Source: a virus. From it: a stretch of DNA of 33,514 nt. Shown piece after piece: positions 1 to 9,689 of the stretch. The position numbers were made by a program, and so were the translations under genes. How positions within the stretch are numbered: position 1 is the first letter of the stretch; each line of letters opens with the position of its first letter. The stretch is from positions 1-33,514 of IMG/VR virus record IMGVR_UViG_3300030061_004579. One strand, written 5' to 3'. The notes under the pieces were generated by a model, which did no database searches, had not been told where the DNA came from, and worked only from the letters and a program-made list of their open reading frames with translations.

Positions 1-1980
1 TTATGTAATGTCGGTTATTAATCCATCTTCAACGGTAACAGTCTCTCCTGAGCTTGCAGTAAAGCTTCCACTCGCTCCACCTGCAATTTGATACCAATCA
101 CTCCATACCGCCCCTGAATCAAAAGTTCTTCTGTACACATTTTTTGAGTTACGAACGTGATATTCCTGATAGGACAACGTGTAATCTGATAGCCTGTTTA
201 TATAGGTTACAAGGCTTCCAAGGCTTGACTCTGGTAGCCCTGTAGTATCTGAACCAGTCCAAATGTTTGTAACGAATATTTTACCCGCATCAGGATAATT
301 CGTAGCTAAAAGAGCATTAGGGTTTGCTGCCCCGCCTGAATAATCATTGCCTAAGTTTATTATTTCTTGACTATTTTCTTCCCAATCAGACCAAGCACCA
401 GCTTGATCATCATAGTAGCGCAAAAATTTACGATGAGACCTAAAAACATAATACTCTTGAAAAGCATTAAACGTGCTTCCTCGAGTATAGCTGATAAGTG
501 TACCTGATTTACCTTCAGGCATACTATTATCAGATGCAGTTGTCGAATTAAAAGCCTGAACGACGAAAGCATGTTTAAAATCTGTGGGGGCAGCATTTGG
601 AGAAACGCCACCTAAACTATTTGTATCATCAATTCGAATCCAACCATCCCAATCATTTGTATCATCATCCCAAACCCTGAAATATATGTGCTTGTTTTGA
701 ATAGAATAAAACTTCTGATATCCAAAGTCAGCAGTTCTATAATGTGTCTCAAGAACTCCAAAGCTACCGCCTGATGGTAATCCTGATTGATTGTCACCTG
801 ACTGAATTAATGAAGATGTAATTTTTTGATCTCTAAAATCAGTTATTGGAGATTCGGCATCAAAACCTCTTTTTAACACATAACCAATTCCACTTGAATC
901 AATTTCTCCATTATTATCAATTCTTGTGTAATTATTCAATGTCTGATCTCCAACATCAAGGTAATTACCAACTATATTTAACGCATCATTTGGGTTGACG
1001 ATATCAACTGGCAACCCTTGTATATAGTCTATTAAGTCTCTTAGGACTTGTTGTTGGGTTGAATCAAATCCAGCGTATTGAGAATGAATTGAAAAAACAA
1101 CCCAACCTGTCTCACTAACCGCTTCGTCAACAAAGGCCTTCAATTCGCTTAAAGTTGGATTATCGACTGCATTTGGCTCTACAAAATTAATTCTCTTTAT
1201 ACTAAATGTATTAATCGGATATGTATTAATCGCCCCCTGAGTAATAAAAGCAGATCTATAATATTGGCGAGTCAATCTCCTGCCTGCCGCACCCCCATCT
1301 TCTCCAAAAGGAGGAACTAAACTAAACACGTCTAAATTTTCGGCTTCTAAAGCATCACGAGAATCTTTCAATCTTGCCTCTTGAATAGATTCTGTCTGAC
1401 TGCCAAGACCGCCAGTTGTAAGGTGAGATAGTGCTTCCCATCCGTCTGCCTGCAACTCTCTAAGCTGTGTATAGCTCATGTTACCTGAATTTCCAACCGC
1501 ATCGGTAGGTATAGCCATTCCTGCCGTAACACCCTTAGCATCAAGAATAGGTTTTAAAATATTATAACATTCAATGCGTCCATCATCATCAAAGAATGTA
1601 ACTAAAGGCTTTTCATCCCTGCCATCATCCATACTCATACCGCCCCAAACATTTAATTCCGATCTTTTCGGTGATGAGAATGAGGCCTTATCGTCAAGCG
1701 CTTGCTTCGTTACAAGCGGCTCCCCAACATCAACCCAAGACCCACTTTGAAGCTCCAGCTTCTGAAGCAAACCATCAGAAGTAAAGTAAGCCCCAATAGT
1801 GCCTTCAGTAGCCCCCGAAGTGGAAGGCTTCGTCCCTACGGTGTAGGAGATATAGTTTGCATCCACATCAGAGTTTGTTAACGCCTCATCGATAGCACTC
1901 TGTACCTGGGCATCATTCGTCTGTAATGCATCCACTACATCCTGAAACGAAGATTTCTTAATTACATCAAAAGTTGCCAT
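1..1980 (-). CDS. tail fibre / receptor-binding protein with polysaccharide deacetylase-like domain
   Basis: 659 aa, last late gene in the window, most likely the receptor-binding fibre or tailspike. Residues 1-100 look like an attachment region. Residues 120-340 resemble the NodB polysaccharide deacetylase fold: TFFDDDG at 128-134 corresponds to the TFDDG motif, SH at 185-186 to the metal His motif, PPFG at 223-226 to the RPPFG/RPPYG motif, and SIHS with H299 to the final catalytic His. The second His of the usual H-xxx-H pair is not visible (SHLTTGG), so activity is uncertain. The C-terminal half holds about three repeats of roughly 80 aa with a YQ..Y...YxR..D....W..W pattern, like the pyocin-knob domains of tail fibres. 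Inference: it binds and perhaps trims host surface polysaccharide. The ATG at 1980 follows the preceding fibre gene closely. Confidence 0.7.
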   Translation of the reverse strand: MATFDVIKKSSFQDVVDALQTNDAQVQSAIDEALTNSDVDANYISYTVGTKPSTSGATEGTIGAYFTSDGLLQKLELQSGSWVDVGEPLVTKQALDDKASFSSPKRSELNVWGGMSMDDGRDEKPLVTFFDDDGRIECYNILKPILDAKGVTAGMAIPTDAVGNSGNMSYTQLRELQADGWEALSHLTTGGLGSQTESIQEARLKDSRDALEAENLDVFSLVPPFGEDGGAAGRRLTRQYYRSAFITQGAINTYPINTFSIKRINFVEPNAVDNPTLSELKAFVDEAVSETGWVVFSIHSQYAGFDSTQQQVLRDLIDYIQGLPVDIVNPNDALNIVGNYLDVGDQTLNNYTRIDNNGEIDSSGIGYVLKRGFDAESPITDFRDQKITSSLIQSGDNQSGLPSGGSFGVLETHYRTADFGYQKFYSIQNKHIYFRVWDDDTNDWDGWIRIDDTNSLGGVSPNAAPTDFKHAFVVQAFNSTTASDNSMPEGKSGTLISYTRGSTFNAFQEYYVFRSHRKFLRYYDDQAGAWSDWEENSQEIINLGNDYSGGAANPNALLATNYPDAGKIFVTNIWTGSDTTGLPESSLGSLVTYINRLSDYTLSYQEYHVRNSKNVYRRTFDSGAVWSDWYQIAGGASGSFTASSGETVTVEDGLITDIT

Positions 1981-1992
1981 AGTCTTATCCTT

Positions 1993-2865
1993 TTATGTTG
2001 TTATTCTTAAAACGTCTATTGAAATGCCACCGGCAGTAGTACTTACATCCTGCAAATTTGAAGCACCATCCACAGCACTTAATCGCACATAATCATCACC
2101 CTCACTAAGCACAAATACCTGTCCGCCCAAATTGCTTGCTGCTTGCTGTAACAGCTCTGGAGTCTTAACATCAAAATAATCCCCAACTGTCTTCCCCGTC
2201 TGCAGCTTCTCCGTATCCGAAGCATCAAGTTCACTTGCTGTTTTATCGTTCAGGTAATCCCCAATACCACCGCCAGCCACCGGAAACACATAATCCTGCG
2301 GATCCACAGAAGCGGCTACCTCACTATCCACCTTTAACCAATACCCATTGCCATCATCCCACACATACTGACCGTTATTAACCCGTTTCACCGTATGCGT
2401 ACCGCCCCCGCCCGAGGTTATATTTACAGCGCTACCGCCTGGTGTGGTAGAAACCTTAAAAGAACCCAGCACCGCCGTAAGTACATAATAGTCCACGCCC
2501 ACACTTAACCCTCCAGGCAAGGTCCCTGTAGAAGAAAAACGAAGCACATCACCGGGATTTATCTCCCCGGCGGCCTCATCGATGCTATCGGTACCCGTAT
2601 CCACATCCGAGGAAGTGAACTCATAGACATAGCCTGTATCATTATACACCTGCCCCGGTGTCTTATCATCCTGCGAGGTATCCGCTGCTAATTCAGTCCG
2701 TGTCTCATAACGAACAATATTGCCACTGGCCTTCACGGCCGCATCAATCTCCTTCAGCAGATCCTTCTTAGATATATTGATAGACTGCCCGGATTTCGTA
2801 ACCGCCCGGACCAGTTCTAAGCTTTCAAGCGCCGCCTTCTTCGTTAACCCTGATTCACCTGGCAT
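1993..2865 (-). CDS. tail fibre / baseplate-associated structural protein
   Basis: 290 aa, located between the tail hub and the terminal fibre. The N-terminal 45 residues are helical and Lys-rich. The middle holds a beta-rich module (GDVLRFSSTGTLPGGL, then YYVL, then GTHTV, about residues 103-160) of a kind common in phage hub and fibre proteins. It is followed by a short W/Y-rich segment and a C-terminal half without a recognisable domain. No catalytic motif is visible. Position and composition support a structural tail-tip role; whether it is a fibre shaft or a connector is not decidable from sequence. It is followed after 12 nt by the deacetylase-like fibre gene, so the two are probably co-translated. 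Confidence 0.55.
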   Translation of the reverse strand: MPGESGLTKKAALESLELVRAVTKSGQSINISKKDLLKEIDAAVKASGNIVRYETRTELAADTSQDDKTPGQVYNDTGYVYEFTSSDVDTGTDSIDEAAGEINPGDVLRFSSTGTLPGGLSVGVDYYVLTAVLGSFKVSTTPGGSAVNITSGGGGTHTVKRVNNGQYVWDDGNGYWLKVDSEVAASVDPQDYVFPVAGGGIGDYLNDKTASELDASDTEKLQTGKTVGDYFDVKTPELLQQAASNLGGQVFVLSEGDDYVRLSAVDGASNLQDVSTTAGGISIDVLRITT

Positions 2866-2867
2866 AA

Positions 2868-3092
2868 TTACTCACCTTCTTTCTTTTTTGATTTCTTCTC
2901 AATTTCCTTCTTCATTTCATCCGCGCGCGCCTTGATCTGATCAAGCTCCTTACGTGCCTTCACAAATTCCGCCAGCACCTGTTCCAACACCCCCACATCA
3001 CCCGAAAGCGCCTCCCGCTCCGCTCTCGATAACGGTGTCCGGTTCACCAATTGCTCTAAATTCTGTAACGATTTATGTGCGTTTCTTTCCAT
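2868..3092 (-). CDS. small coiled-coil tail-region protein
   Basis: 74 aa, highly charged and almost entirely helical, with a Lys/Glu heptad-like C-terminus (EMKKEIEKKSKKKEGE) that suggests a coiled coil. Its ATG overlaps the stop of the hub gene (TAATG at 3090-3094), which supports translational coupling. I do not recognise a family. Its place between hub and fibre genes suggests a minor tail-tip component or fibre chaperone, but that is inference only. Confidence 0.5.
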   Translation of the reverse strand: MERNAHKSLQNLEQLVNRTPLSRAEREALSGDVGVLEQVLAEFVKARKELDQIKARADEMKKEIEKKSKKKEGE

Positions 3093-6000
3093 TATGAATA
3101 AAGTCTTAAGTATTTAGTTGCTCCTGCTACATTTACCTGTAGATAATTACCATCATCTGTAACACCAGCCCCTGCCGTTTGATAGTTAGAGCCTACAGAA
3201 ATAAAGGGTTGATTAGATGTGGATGAAGGGCTTAAGGATATATTTGAATCACCGCCCAATCCATCATTTACATCCATAAATATACCATCCGCCTCAATCT
3301 TAGAAACAGCATCCTTACCTAATGGGCTAATAAGCCTGTTTAAACTTATTTTTGGATTTATAGACGAGTTGTAACCAATTTCAATGCCCCTACTTCTCGG
3401 AGATCCTGAAACATTTATACCAACCGTTATAACTCCATTTTTAAACGCTGTTTCTATTTCGTAATCAGAAGAATCAAAAGTCTCTTCTGCTGTAGCGACA
3501 ACCTCCCCATCCGTTACCGTTATCGTCCCGGTAACTTCTAAATTATTCAGCTTTAGATTGTTAATAGAACCAGTACCATCACCCGATAAAGCGTTTACTT
3601 TATTAGCCCATATATTACCAAACCGATCCACGCGGAAAGGAGCATCACCACTCCCTTCTCCATCATCAATAGCAGTAGCATTACCGGCCCATATTCTATA
3701 ATCATTTTCCTCGCCAGATAGAACCACCACATTATCCCCACTCCCCACAGTGATTCGCGTATCCGCCTTTATCTTACCCCCATCTATCTCCGTCTCCGTA
3801 CCATTATCCGCATTGATAGCAGAGACCAAGCCCTCCAAATTTATAGCAGGTGCGTTCAGCTTTATTTCTTCCTGAGCATTAAGCGTAGTCACAACGGATT
3901 CAAGGTTTATATTATCCGCCTTCAAAAGAATCGTAGAACTCTGTTCCTCTACATCCACACTCAGCTTCGCGAGGGCAAGCAAGCCGCCTGCTGTCACCTT
4001 GGCGACTAACTCATCTTTCAGGATATCCAGAAAAGCGCCGGGATCGCTTTCACCGTTTATAATAGCATCTCCATTCTCATCCGTCAGGTATTCCCCAGTC
4101 TCACTGTCCTGCAGATACTCTACATTCGTAACACCCAGCCGGATAGCTTGATCACTTCTCGTTAAACGACTCGTAATGATACCCCCGGTAAATACGATCC
4201 AGCTGCCGTTCGTGATCTCATCAGACACCGACTTACCCTGCACCGTTAAGCTGGTTGAATCGGGGAACATAGGAGCATCCAATACAAAGGAGATTAGATC
4301 TGCAGTTACAATATCAAATACATAGAATACATCCCCCTTTTGAAGGAATACACCACCTACCGACTCAATAGGGATTTCAGTAACTGTACCGCTTAGAGCA
4401 GAGGTTATTGTGGTGATCTTCTGGGATTCATCAAATCTTTGGCTTTGAAGTATCGCCCCATCCCTGGCAGAGTCTCCGACTATACCCGATGTTGATGAAT
4501 CAAGGTCGATCACATCCTCAAATGTATCCGATCCGCTCTCCACTGTTATCTCAATAAAGAACGCATCCCATACATTACCCGGATCTCCGGCTGCCGTTAA
4601 GCTACCCCCCAGGAAAAACAAATTCTGTGATCCCTTCACCGGTATTTGACTCGGAGAATACTCACCAAGAAGCTGCCCCTTGTAGTTTTCAGACAGTGAG
4701 CGCTGAACATCCATATCTTCTTTCAGCCTGTTTTCATGGAAATTCCTATAATTCCCGGTAGCCCCACGGAATTGCCAGATATCAGCCGTAGTATTACTGT
4801 CCTGTTCACCGTAACGTAACGCAGAGTCCGCGTAAGCAGTAGGCCCATCACCAAACCAGGTATCTTCAATTTCCTTTATTACGCTAAAGGTGCCGGTTTG
4901 AGTGAGCTCATAATTTATAGAAGTAGAATTCTCACTTAAAAGACTGTTCTTGATATTAAAAGACAGGTTACTGTACTCTGTAACGTCTGCGAAATCAATA
5001 TTACCGGTGGCTCCCGCATATATCAGTTCCAGTGTGCCATCTGCATCAGCCGGTACTGATATTTGCGGTAATGAGAAATACCCGGTCCATATATTACTTC
5101 CCGGAATATTCTTCGCATTAAGCATCTCTACTTCATAGTAATTATTTACATCCGTGGAAAGAGTGCCATCATCCTGCAGATAATAATTCCCGATTTTAAG
5201 TCGAAACCTGGCATTCATGGAGCTTTGAGTCTCGGAAGTTTCCGCATATACATCAAACCCCAGAGAGATAGTCTGAGTGCCGCTGCTTAGAAAAAACTGA
5301 CTATATGATTCCGTCTGAGAATCTTCCAGATCGATCTGCACCGGTAGTGTTATTCCAGAGGTCTTAGCCCGGTGATTAAATCTGTTCTTAACCTGCTTTA
5401 GGGCTTTAAGTCGCTTATTCTTCCCACCCGGAAGTATGAATTTACTAATACGGTCTACATCCACAGTGAGATCGGTATCGGCGCCGGATTTCTTTACCCC
5501 GCTGCTGTTATAAATAAACTCCTTAACACTGGCAGGATCACTAAGCGTTGTGAGTTGATAGACTCTCCACGCGTTACCGGTTTGCCGTAATATCAACCCA
5601 TAGTTATTCAAAAAGATATTCAGCGCTTTTTCTATGGTGATTTTTTGATCTATCTCATCGCCATTACTTGCATAGGAGCGGAACGCCTTCCGCTCATTGT
5701 ATATCTGATTCAGGAAATCATCCGTATCAGTAGTTTCTGAGGTGATCCAGCTTGTATAAGAGTATATATCCAACCCAAGCCCCAGCTCATCCAAGAAATC
5801 AGCCAAGGTTACGATTAGTTTTTTTCGATCATTTGTAAGAGGAAAGTATAGACCTGAAAGCCGTGTAAAATCCTTCGCAACGATCTCACCTGAATAGGTA
5901 AAGGCTCCATCCGTTGAATCCCCAAGATCAGTAAGCACCCAACCGGTCCACTCTACATCTCCGTTTATTTTGAGGCGCATTTTAAACTCTTCCTCATCTC

Positions 6001-6292
6001 CGGAAAAGATCTCATTCAATATAGATAAGCCATCGTAGTTCAGTACGGGATCAGTACCGGTGCCTCGGATTTGTAAGTGAAAAGTCAACCGGCCCTTTTG
6101 GACTCGCTCTTCAAAGAGATCAGCTGGATTCAGGTTATCATAACTTAATTCAACCACACCATTTCCAACATTACCCTTCACATCCGTGACAGCGCCAGAG
6201 TAATCCTTTTTAAGCAGCTCAACCACGTAGGTTGTAATAGTAGCATTTGTCTTCTGCTTATGGGTACATCTATATTTAACTCCGTAAGCCAT
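3092..6292 (-). CDS. tail hub / tip protein with fibre-like C-terminus
   Basis: 1066 aa, directly downstream of the tape measure gene and overlapping it by one base. This is the position of distal tail and tail-associated (hub) proteins in siphoviruses. The N-terminal 150 residues are beta-rich with W/Y motifs, as in distal-tail or hub adaptor domains. The middle part is long and beta-rich. From about residue 760 to the end there is a shaft-like region with repeated asparagine/valine-rich segments and a motif of the type YRIWAG...APFRV...G.IWA, as found in fibre and receptor-binding modules. No peptidase motif is obvious. The gene most likely fuses baseplate hub and central fibre. Confidence in 'tail tip protein' is high; confidence in a specific role is low. 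Confidence 0.7.
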   Translation of the reverse strand: MAYGVKYRCTHKQKTNATITTYVVELLKKDYSGAVTDVKGNVGNGVVELSYDNLNPADLFEERVQKGRLTFHLQIRGTGTDPVLNYDGLSILNEIFSGDEEEFKMRLKINGDVEWTGWVLTDLGDSTDGAFTYSGEIVAKDFTRLSGLYFPLTNDRKKLIVTLADFLDELGLGLDIYSYTSWITSETTDTDDFLNQIYNERKAFRSYASNGDEIDQKITIEKALNIFLNNYGLILRQTGNAWRVYQLTTLSDPASVKEFIYNSSGVKKSGADTDLTVDVDRISKFILPGGKNKRLKALKQVKNRFNHRAKTSGITLPVQIDLEDSQTESYSQFFLSSGTQTISLGFDVYAETSETQSSMNARFRLKIGNYYLQDDGTLSTDVNNYYEVEMLNAKNIPGSNIWTGYFSLPQISVPADADGTLELIYAGATGNIDFADVTEYSNLSFNIKNSLLSENSTSINYELTQTGTFSVIKEIEDTWFGDGPTAYADSALRYGEQDSNTTADIWQFRGATGNYRNFHENRLKEDMDVQRSLSENYKGQLLGEYSPSQIPVKGSQNLFFLGGSLTAAGDPGNVWDAFFIEITVESGSDTFEDVIDLDSSTSGIVGDSARDGAILQSQRFDESQKITTITSALSGTVTEIPIESVGGVFLQKGDVFYVFDIVTADLISFVLDAPMFPDSTSLTVQGKSVSDEITNGSWIVFTGGIITSRLTRSDQAIRLGVTNVEYLQDSETGEYLTDENGDAIINGESDPGAFLDILKDELVAKVTAGGLLALAKLSVDVEEQSSTILLKADNINLESVVTTLNAQEEIKLNAPAINLEGLVSAINADNGTETEIDGGKIKADTRITVGSGDNVVVLSGEENDYRIWAGNATAIDDGEGSGDAPFRVDRFGNIWANKVNALSGDGTGSINNLKLNNLEVTGTITVTDGEVVATAEETFDSSDYEIETAFKNGVITVGINVSGSPRSRGIEIGYNSSINPKISLNRLISPLGKDAVSKIEADGIFMDVNDGLGGDSNISLSPSSTSNQPFISVGSNYQTAGAGVTDDGNYLQVNVAGATKYLRLYS

Positions 6293-8814
6293 TATCTACC
6301 CGCCCCTCCCTGGTAGTCGTTGATCATTAATAACAGATCTTTACCAGTGGCCGCCCGAAATGCTTTTTGCATTCCATTCATAACCGCTTTTTCCATTCCC
6401 TCACCATTATAAGATCCACCAGCAACCTGCCCAGCTAAATACCCCGGATTCTTAGTAGCTATCAAATAATCTTCAGGATGCGTAGTGATCACATTACCGT
6501 TAGGAGAGATAATAGCATCATTTACGCTTCTGCTACTTTGAGCGTTCTCCCTTTTCTGATCTATATTCTTTTGAATGGCGGCTGATCCTCCGGCAGCAAG
6601 CATAGTTAATGCCGAACCACCTGCTATATACAAACCCGCCGGACCTTGAAGCCCTGGAATGAAAGCGATAGCAGTACCGATCGCGGTAAGGATACCACCC
6701 AGTTTCTTAGCAAAATCGAGCACTAACAACATTACTTCCTGTAAACCAGAAGAGAACTCGTTGCCTGCGCCGGCCATCATTTCACCAACACCTTCAGCAA
6801 AACTTGATATAGCGCCGGCCACCTCAGAGGAAAGGAAGTTCACGAAATCAAAACCAGCCTCCTTAGCTTTCATAGTAAATTTCTGCCAAGAACTCAGGCT
6901 CATCTTACTGCCCATATCAATATTCTTGAAAGAAGAAGTGATCTGATTATCCAGCTCTTCCCAGCTATGGATTACCTCATCATCAACTTTGGGCATATCA
7001 ATAATAGGTTTAGTAGGTGCTGACTGCTGAGCAGATCCACTACTGGCCCCAGTACTAACACCACCGCCACCCATTTTTAACATCTTCTCTTCTATCTGAG
7101 AAATAATGGAAGCGATCTCCGAATCTTTTAGAATATTTTTCAACCCATTCTTTAAAGCCTGCTTAGTTAAGTCCAAAGCGTTTTGAGCAGACTCGCTTAA
7201 ACTACCCCAGGCAGTGTCAGTATATTTTTTAATTCCTGCTGCCAGCTCCTTTTCATTCTTTTCTATCTTAGTTGTTAAACCGCCAATAGCACCACTAACC
7301 CCAGCCACATCATTAACCCATCCAGACAGGTCCCATCCAAATACATCAGCTACAAATCCGGGACCGGTTCTATTTACTACAAAGTCTATGATCTCCCGAA
7401 TGGCTTCCATTATACCCCGCGCCATTTTTTGGAAGGCTATTACATAACTATCTGTGATGTTCTCTATACCCTGGCTCATTTTATCCCAGTTATCAACGAA
7501 CCATTGCCCCGTTACAACAACTCCTGCAACTGCAGCACTTATTGCAGCAAACTTGATCATAAACGTACTTGCCAATAACCCAACAACCTTCATCACTCCT
7601 CCAAAAGCCACAAGTAAAGGCCCACTGGCAGCAAGAAGCCCGGCAATAACCAATATTCTCTTTTTGGTTTCATCCTCCATATCCTCAAACACCTGGGCAA
7701 GTGCTTTACCATAATCTGTGAAGCGTTTAATCGCTGGGCTTATTACATCCTGAAAACTCGCTGCGGCCGCCTTAAAACTGTTAAACATCTCACTAAGGTC
7801 GGAAGCCATGGTCTCATACCGCTGTTGTGCCTCCTTCGTTAACGCATTATTCTCCTCCCATGCAGATCTCCCCGTTTCAATAGTTCTGTTGAGTAGATCA
7901 CCGCTATTCGCCAGAGATAAGAAAGCCGCACGGGTACGCTCGCTTTGAAGTCCTACATCCTCCAGCACCTGAGTAGCATTATCTCCTTCACTCCCCAATC
8001 CCTGAATGAATTGAGAAAAAGCCAGTCCTGCGTCTTGCCTCCATGATTCCCTGAACTGATGGGCACTCATACCGGATGTTTTAGCAAACGTCTCCAAAGC
8101 TTCCCCGCCACGCGCCACAGCATCATTAATAGCAAGGATTCCTTTCTGTGCAGCAGTACCCCCGCTTTCCGCATTCACACCAACCGAACTTAAAGCAGTA
8201 GAGATCGCAAAGATATCCGAAGCGCTCATCTTAGCAATGTTACCTGCAGCCGCGATCCGTGTACTCATATCCACGATCTCGGATTCTGTAGTAGCAAAAT
8301 TGTTACCGAGATCTACAATAGTGGACCCCATCTCATCAAATCGATCCTGTGGAAGCTGAAGGATGTTTGCTACCCGGGCAAGGGCTTTAGCTGCATCATT
8401 TGCTACAATATCCGTAGTGTCCCCAAGCATTACCATGGTTTTTGTAAACTCCAGGATAGCATCACTCTTAATACCAAGCTGACCTGCGGCCTCCGCTACT
8501 CCGGCGATCTCATTGGCACTGGTAGGCAGTTCCTTGCTCATATCAAGGATACCCTGCCGTAGCCTGCCGAACTCTTCTTCCGTGGCATCTACGGTCTTTC
8601 GTACTCCGGCAAAGGCACTTTCAAAGTCAATAGCCGTTTTACCCACCGCAGCACCCAAACCAAGTATAGGAAGCGTAACTTTCTGCGAGAGGTCAGAACC
8701 AATGCGCTGCATCTTCTTGCCCATTCGCTCAAATCGCTTTTGTACCTTCCCCATCCCGTCAACAAAGTTCTTGACGTTGGCACCTACAACAAATGTGACT
8801 CTGCGATCTGACAT
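6292..8814 (-). CDS. tail tape measure protein
   Basis: 840 aa. The N-terminal region (about 30-330) matches the TP901-type tape measure core, with signatures such as DFESAFAGVRKTVDAT, ELPTSANEIAGVAEAAGQLG and the Ala/Gly-rich stretch SSVGVNAESGGTAAQKG. Hydrophobic segments around residues 385-440 and 680-720 fit the membrane-active parts of tape measures. Tape measure length scales with tail length at roughly 0.15 nm per residue, so about 125 nm of tail would be expected (inference). The order chaperone pair, gp10-like protein, tape measure, hub is close to standard for siphophages. Confidence 0.95.
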   Translation of the reverse strand: MSDRRVTFVVGANVKNFVDGMGKVQKRFERMGKKMQRIGSDLSQKVTLPILGLGAAVGKTAIDFESAFAGVRKTVDATEEEFGRLRQGILDMSKELPTSANEIAGVAEAAGQLGIKSDAILEFTKTMVMLGDTTDIVANDAAKALARVANILQLPQDRFDEMGSTIVDLGNNFATTESEIVDMSTRIAAAGNIAKMSASDIFAISTALSSVGVNAESGGTAAQKGILAINDAVARGGEALETFAKTSGMSAHQFRESWRQDAGLAFSQFIQGLGSEGDNATQVLEDVGLQSERTRAAFLSLANSGDLLNRTIETGRSAWEENNALTKEAQQRYETMASDLSEMFNSFKAAAASFQDVISPAIKRFTDYGKALAQVFEDMEDETKKRILVIAGLLAASGPLLVAFGGVMKVVGLLASTFMIKFAAISAAVAGVVVTGQWFVDNWDKMSQGIENITDSYVIAFQKMARGIMEAIREIIDFVVNRTGPGFVADVFGWDLSGWVNDVAGVSGAIGGLTTKIEKNEKELAAGIKKYTDTAWGSLSESAQNALDLTKQALKNGLKNILKDSEIASIISQIEEKMLKMGGGGVSTGASSGSAQQSAPTKPIIDMPKVDDEVIHSWEELDNQITSSFKNIDMGSKMSLSSWQKFTMKAKEAGFDFVNFLSSEVAGAISSFAEGVGEMMAGAGNEFSSGLQEVMLLVLDFAKKLGGILTAIGTAIAFIPGLQGPAGLYIAGGSALTMLAAGGSAAIQKNIDQKRENAQSSRSVNDAIISPNGNVITTHPEDYLIATKNPGYLAGQVAGGSYNGEGMEKAVMNGMQKAFRAATGKDLLLMINDYQGGAGR

Positions 8815-8815
8815 A

Positions 8816-9307
8816 TCACTTCTCCTTTAACACTTTGCGTTCAATGCTTTCTTGTACCTTATTCATGAACTGATTTACGTTTTCATCCCAGGCAGGTCTC
8901 AAGAATGGCATGGCAGGAGCGCGGCCGGTACTTTTCCGTCCGGTGACAACCACTCCTTTTTTAAGGGTACGGTATCGTTCGTCCGTACCATACTCCAACA
9001 CAGAGGCAAGCGCCGGAGCAGAGAAGTCAGGGAAAAGGACGGGATCATTCTTAACTACCCCTACTTTTGCGCCCCAGTCTCCAGTCCTGCTTTTGGCAGC
9101 AGTAATGCCGATCATCTTCGCTATACGCGTTGACTTCAGATAGCCTTCCGCATTTCTGCGCATACTGTTTTCTATAGGCCGGGCGCGGCGGCGCAACGTA
9201 GACTTCATCCACTCAGGATCAATAGAGCTTTCCATGCGTTGAATCTCCTTCAACGACTCACGGAACTCCCGCTGATCCATCTTAAACTCTATCGCATTAG
9301 CCGCCAT
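8816..9307 (-). CDS. HK97 gp10-like head-tail joining / tail completion protein
   Basis: 163 aa. The pattern fits the HK97 gp10 family: a basic helical N-terminus, then the typical LEYGTD motif (about residues 104-109) and a C-terminal APAMPFLRPAWDE motif. These proteins complete the neck or tail end during joining. In most HK97-like genomes the gene lies upstream of the tail tube gene; here it lies downstream of the tail chaperone pair and immediately before the tape measure, with a short overlap with the preceding reading frame (9297-9307). Confidence 0.75.
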   Translation of the reverse strand: MAANAIEFKMDQREFRESLKEIQRMESSIDPEWMKSTLRRRARPIENSMRRNAEGYLKSTRIAKMIGITAAKSRTGDWGAKVGVVKNDPVLFPDFSAPALASVLEYGTDERYRTLKKGVVVTGRKSTGRAPAMPFLRPAWDENVNQFMNKVQESIERKVLKEK

Positions 9308-9689
9308 CTTTATACTTTTCTCCTATGCGTTTATACTTATCAAGAACTTGCTCAGCACGCTGCTCAAATCGCTCTTCTGCTTTCGCCCGGTGTTTCTTAA
9401 TGATCTTATCGATCTCTGGGATCTGCCAGATATCCAGCACATCAACAGGCTCCGGGTTTTTAGAAAACGATTGCCCTAAATTCTGAATGGTTGCTGATAT
9501 AGTCCGAAGCAGATGAAGTTGCTCTATCACCATACTCCTATCATTCTCACGCACCATTAAATTCCCTTCCACCATTAGGGTAAACTCCTTTGGCAGTAGT
9601 TTCCAGAACTCCCAGGGCTTAAGCCTTAGCGGACCGTAAGCAATGCGCTGCCATTCCTGCCAGTCTATGCCGGACGACCCGCCTTTGCT
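9297..9689 (-). CDS. tail assembly chaperone, -1 frameshift extension (GT-type product)
   Basis: This reading frame is open from the slippery site at 9689-9695 down to 9297. Read as a continuation of the upstream chaperone it adds 130 aa, starting SKGGSSGIDWQEWQRIAYG and including PWEFWKLLPKEF, a pattern typical of the downstream part of siphophage tail chaperones. An internal ATG at 9575 exists but would discard this conserved segment. The geometry is a -1 shift, as in lambda G/GT. The predicted fusion is 107 aa from the upstream frame plus 130 aa, about 237 aa. Such proteins coat the tape measure and recruit the tail tube protein and are absent from mature tails. Confidence 0.75.
   Translation of the reverse strand, partial: SKGGSSGIDWQEWQRIAYGPLRLKPWEFWKLLPKEFTLMVEGNLMVRENDRSMVIEQLHLLRTISATIQNLGQSFSKNPEPVDVLDIWQIPEIDKIIKKHRAKAEERFEQRAEQVLDKYKRIGEKYKDGG

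Noticed and set aside
9297-9575. Stand-alone gene starting at the ATG at 9575
   Set aside because: The frame is open upstream to the slip site and encodes conserved tail-chaperone residues, so this is the end of a frameshift product rather than a separate gene.
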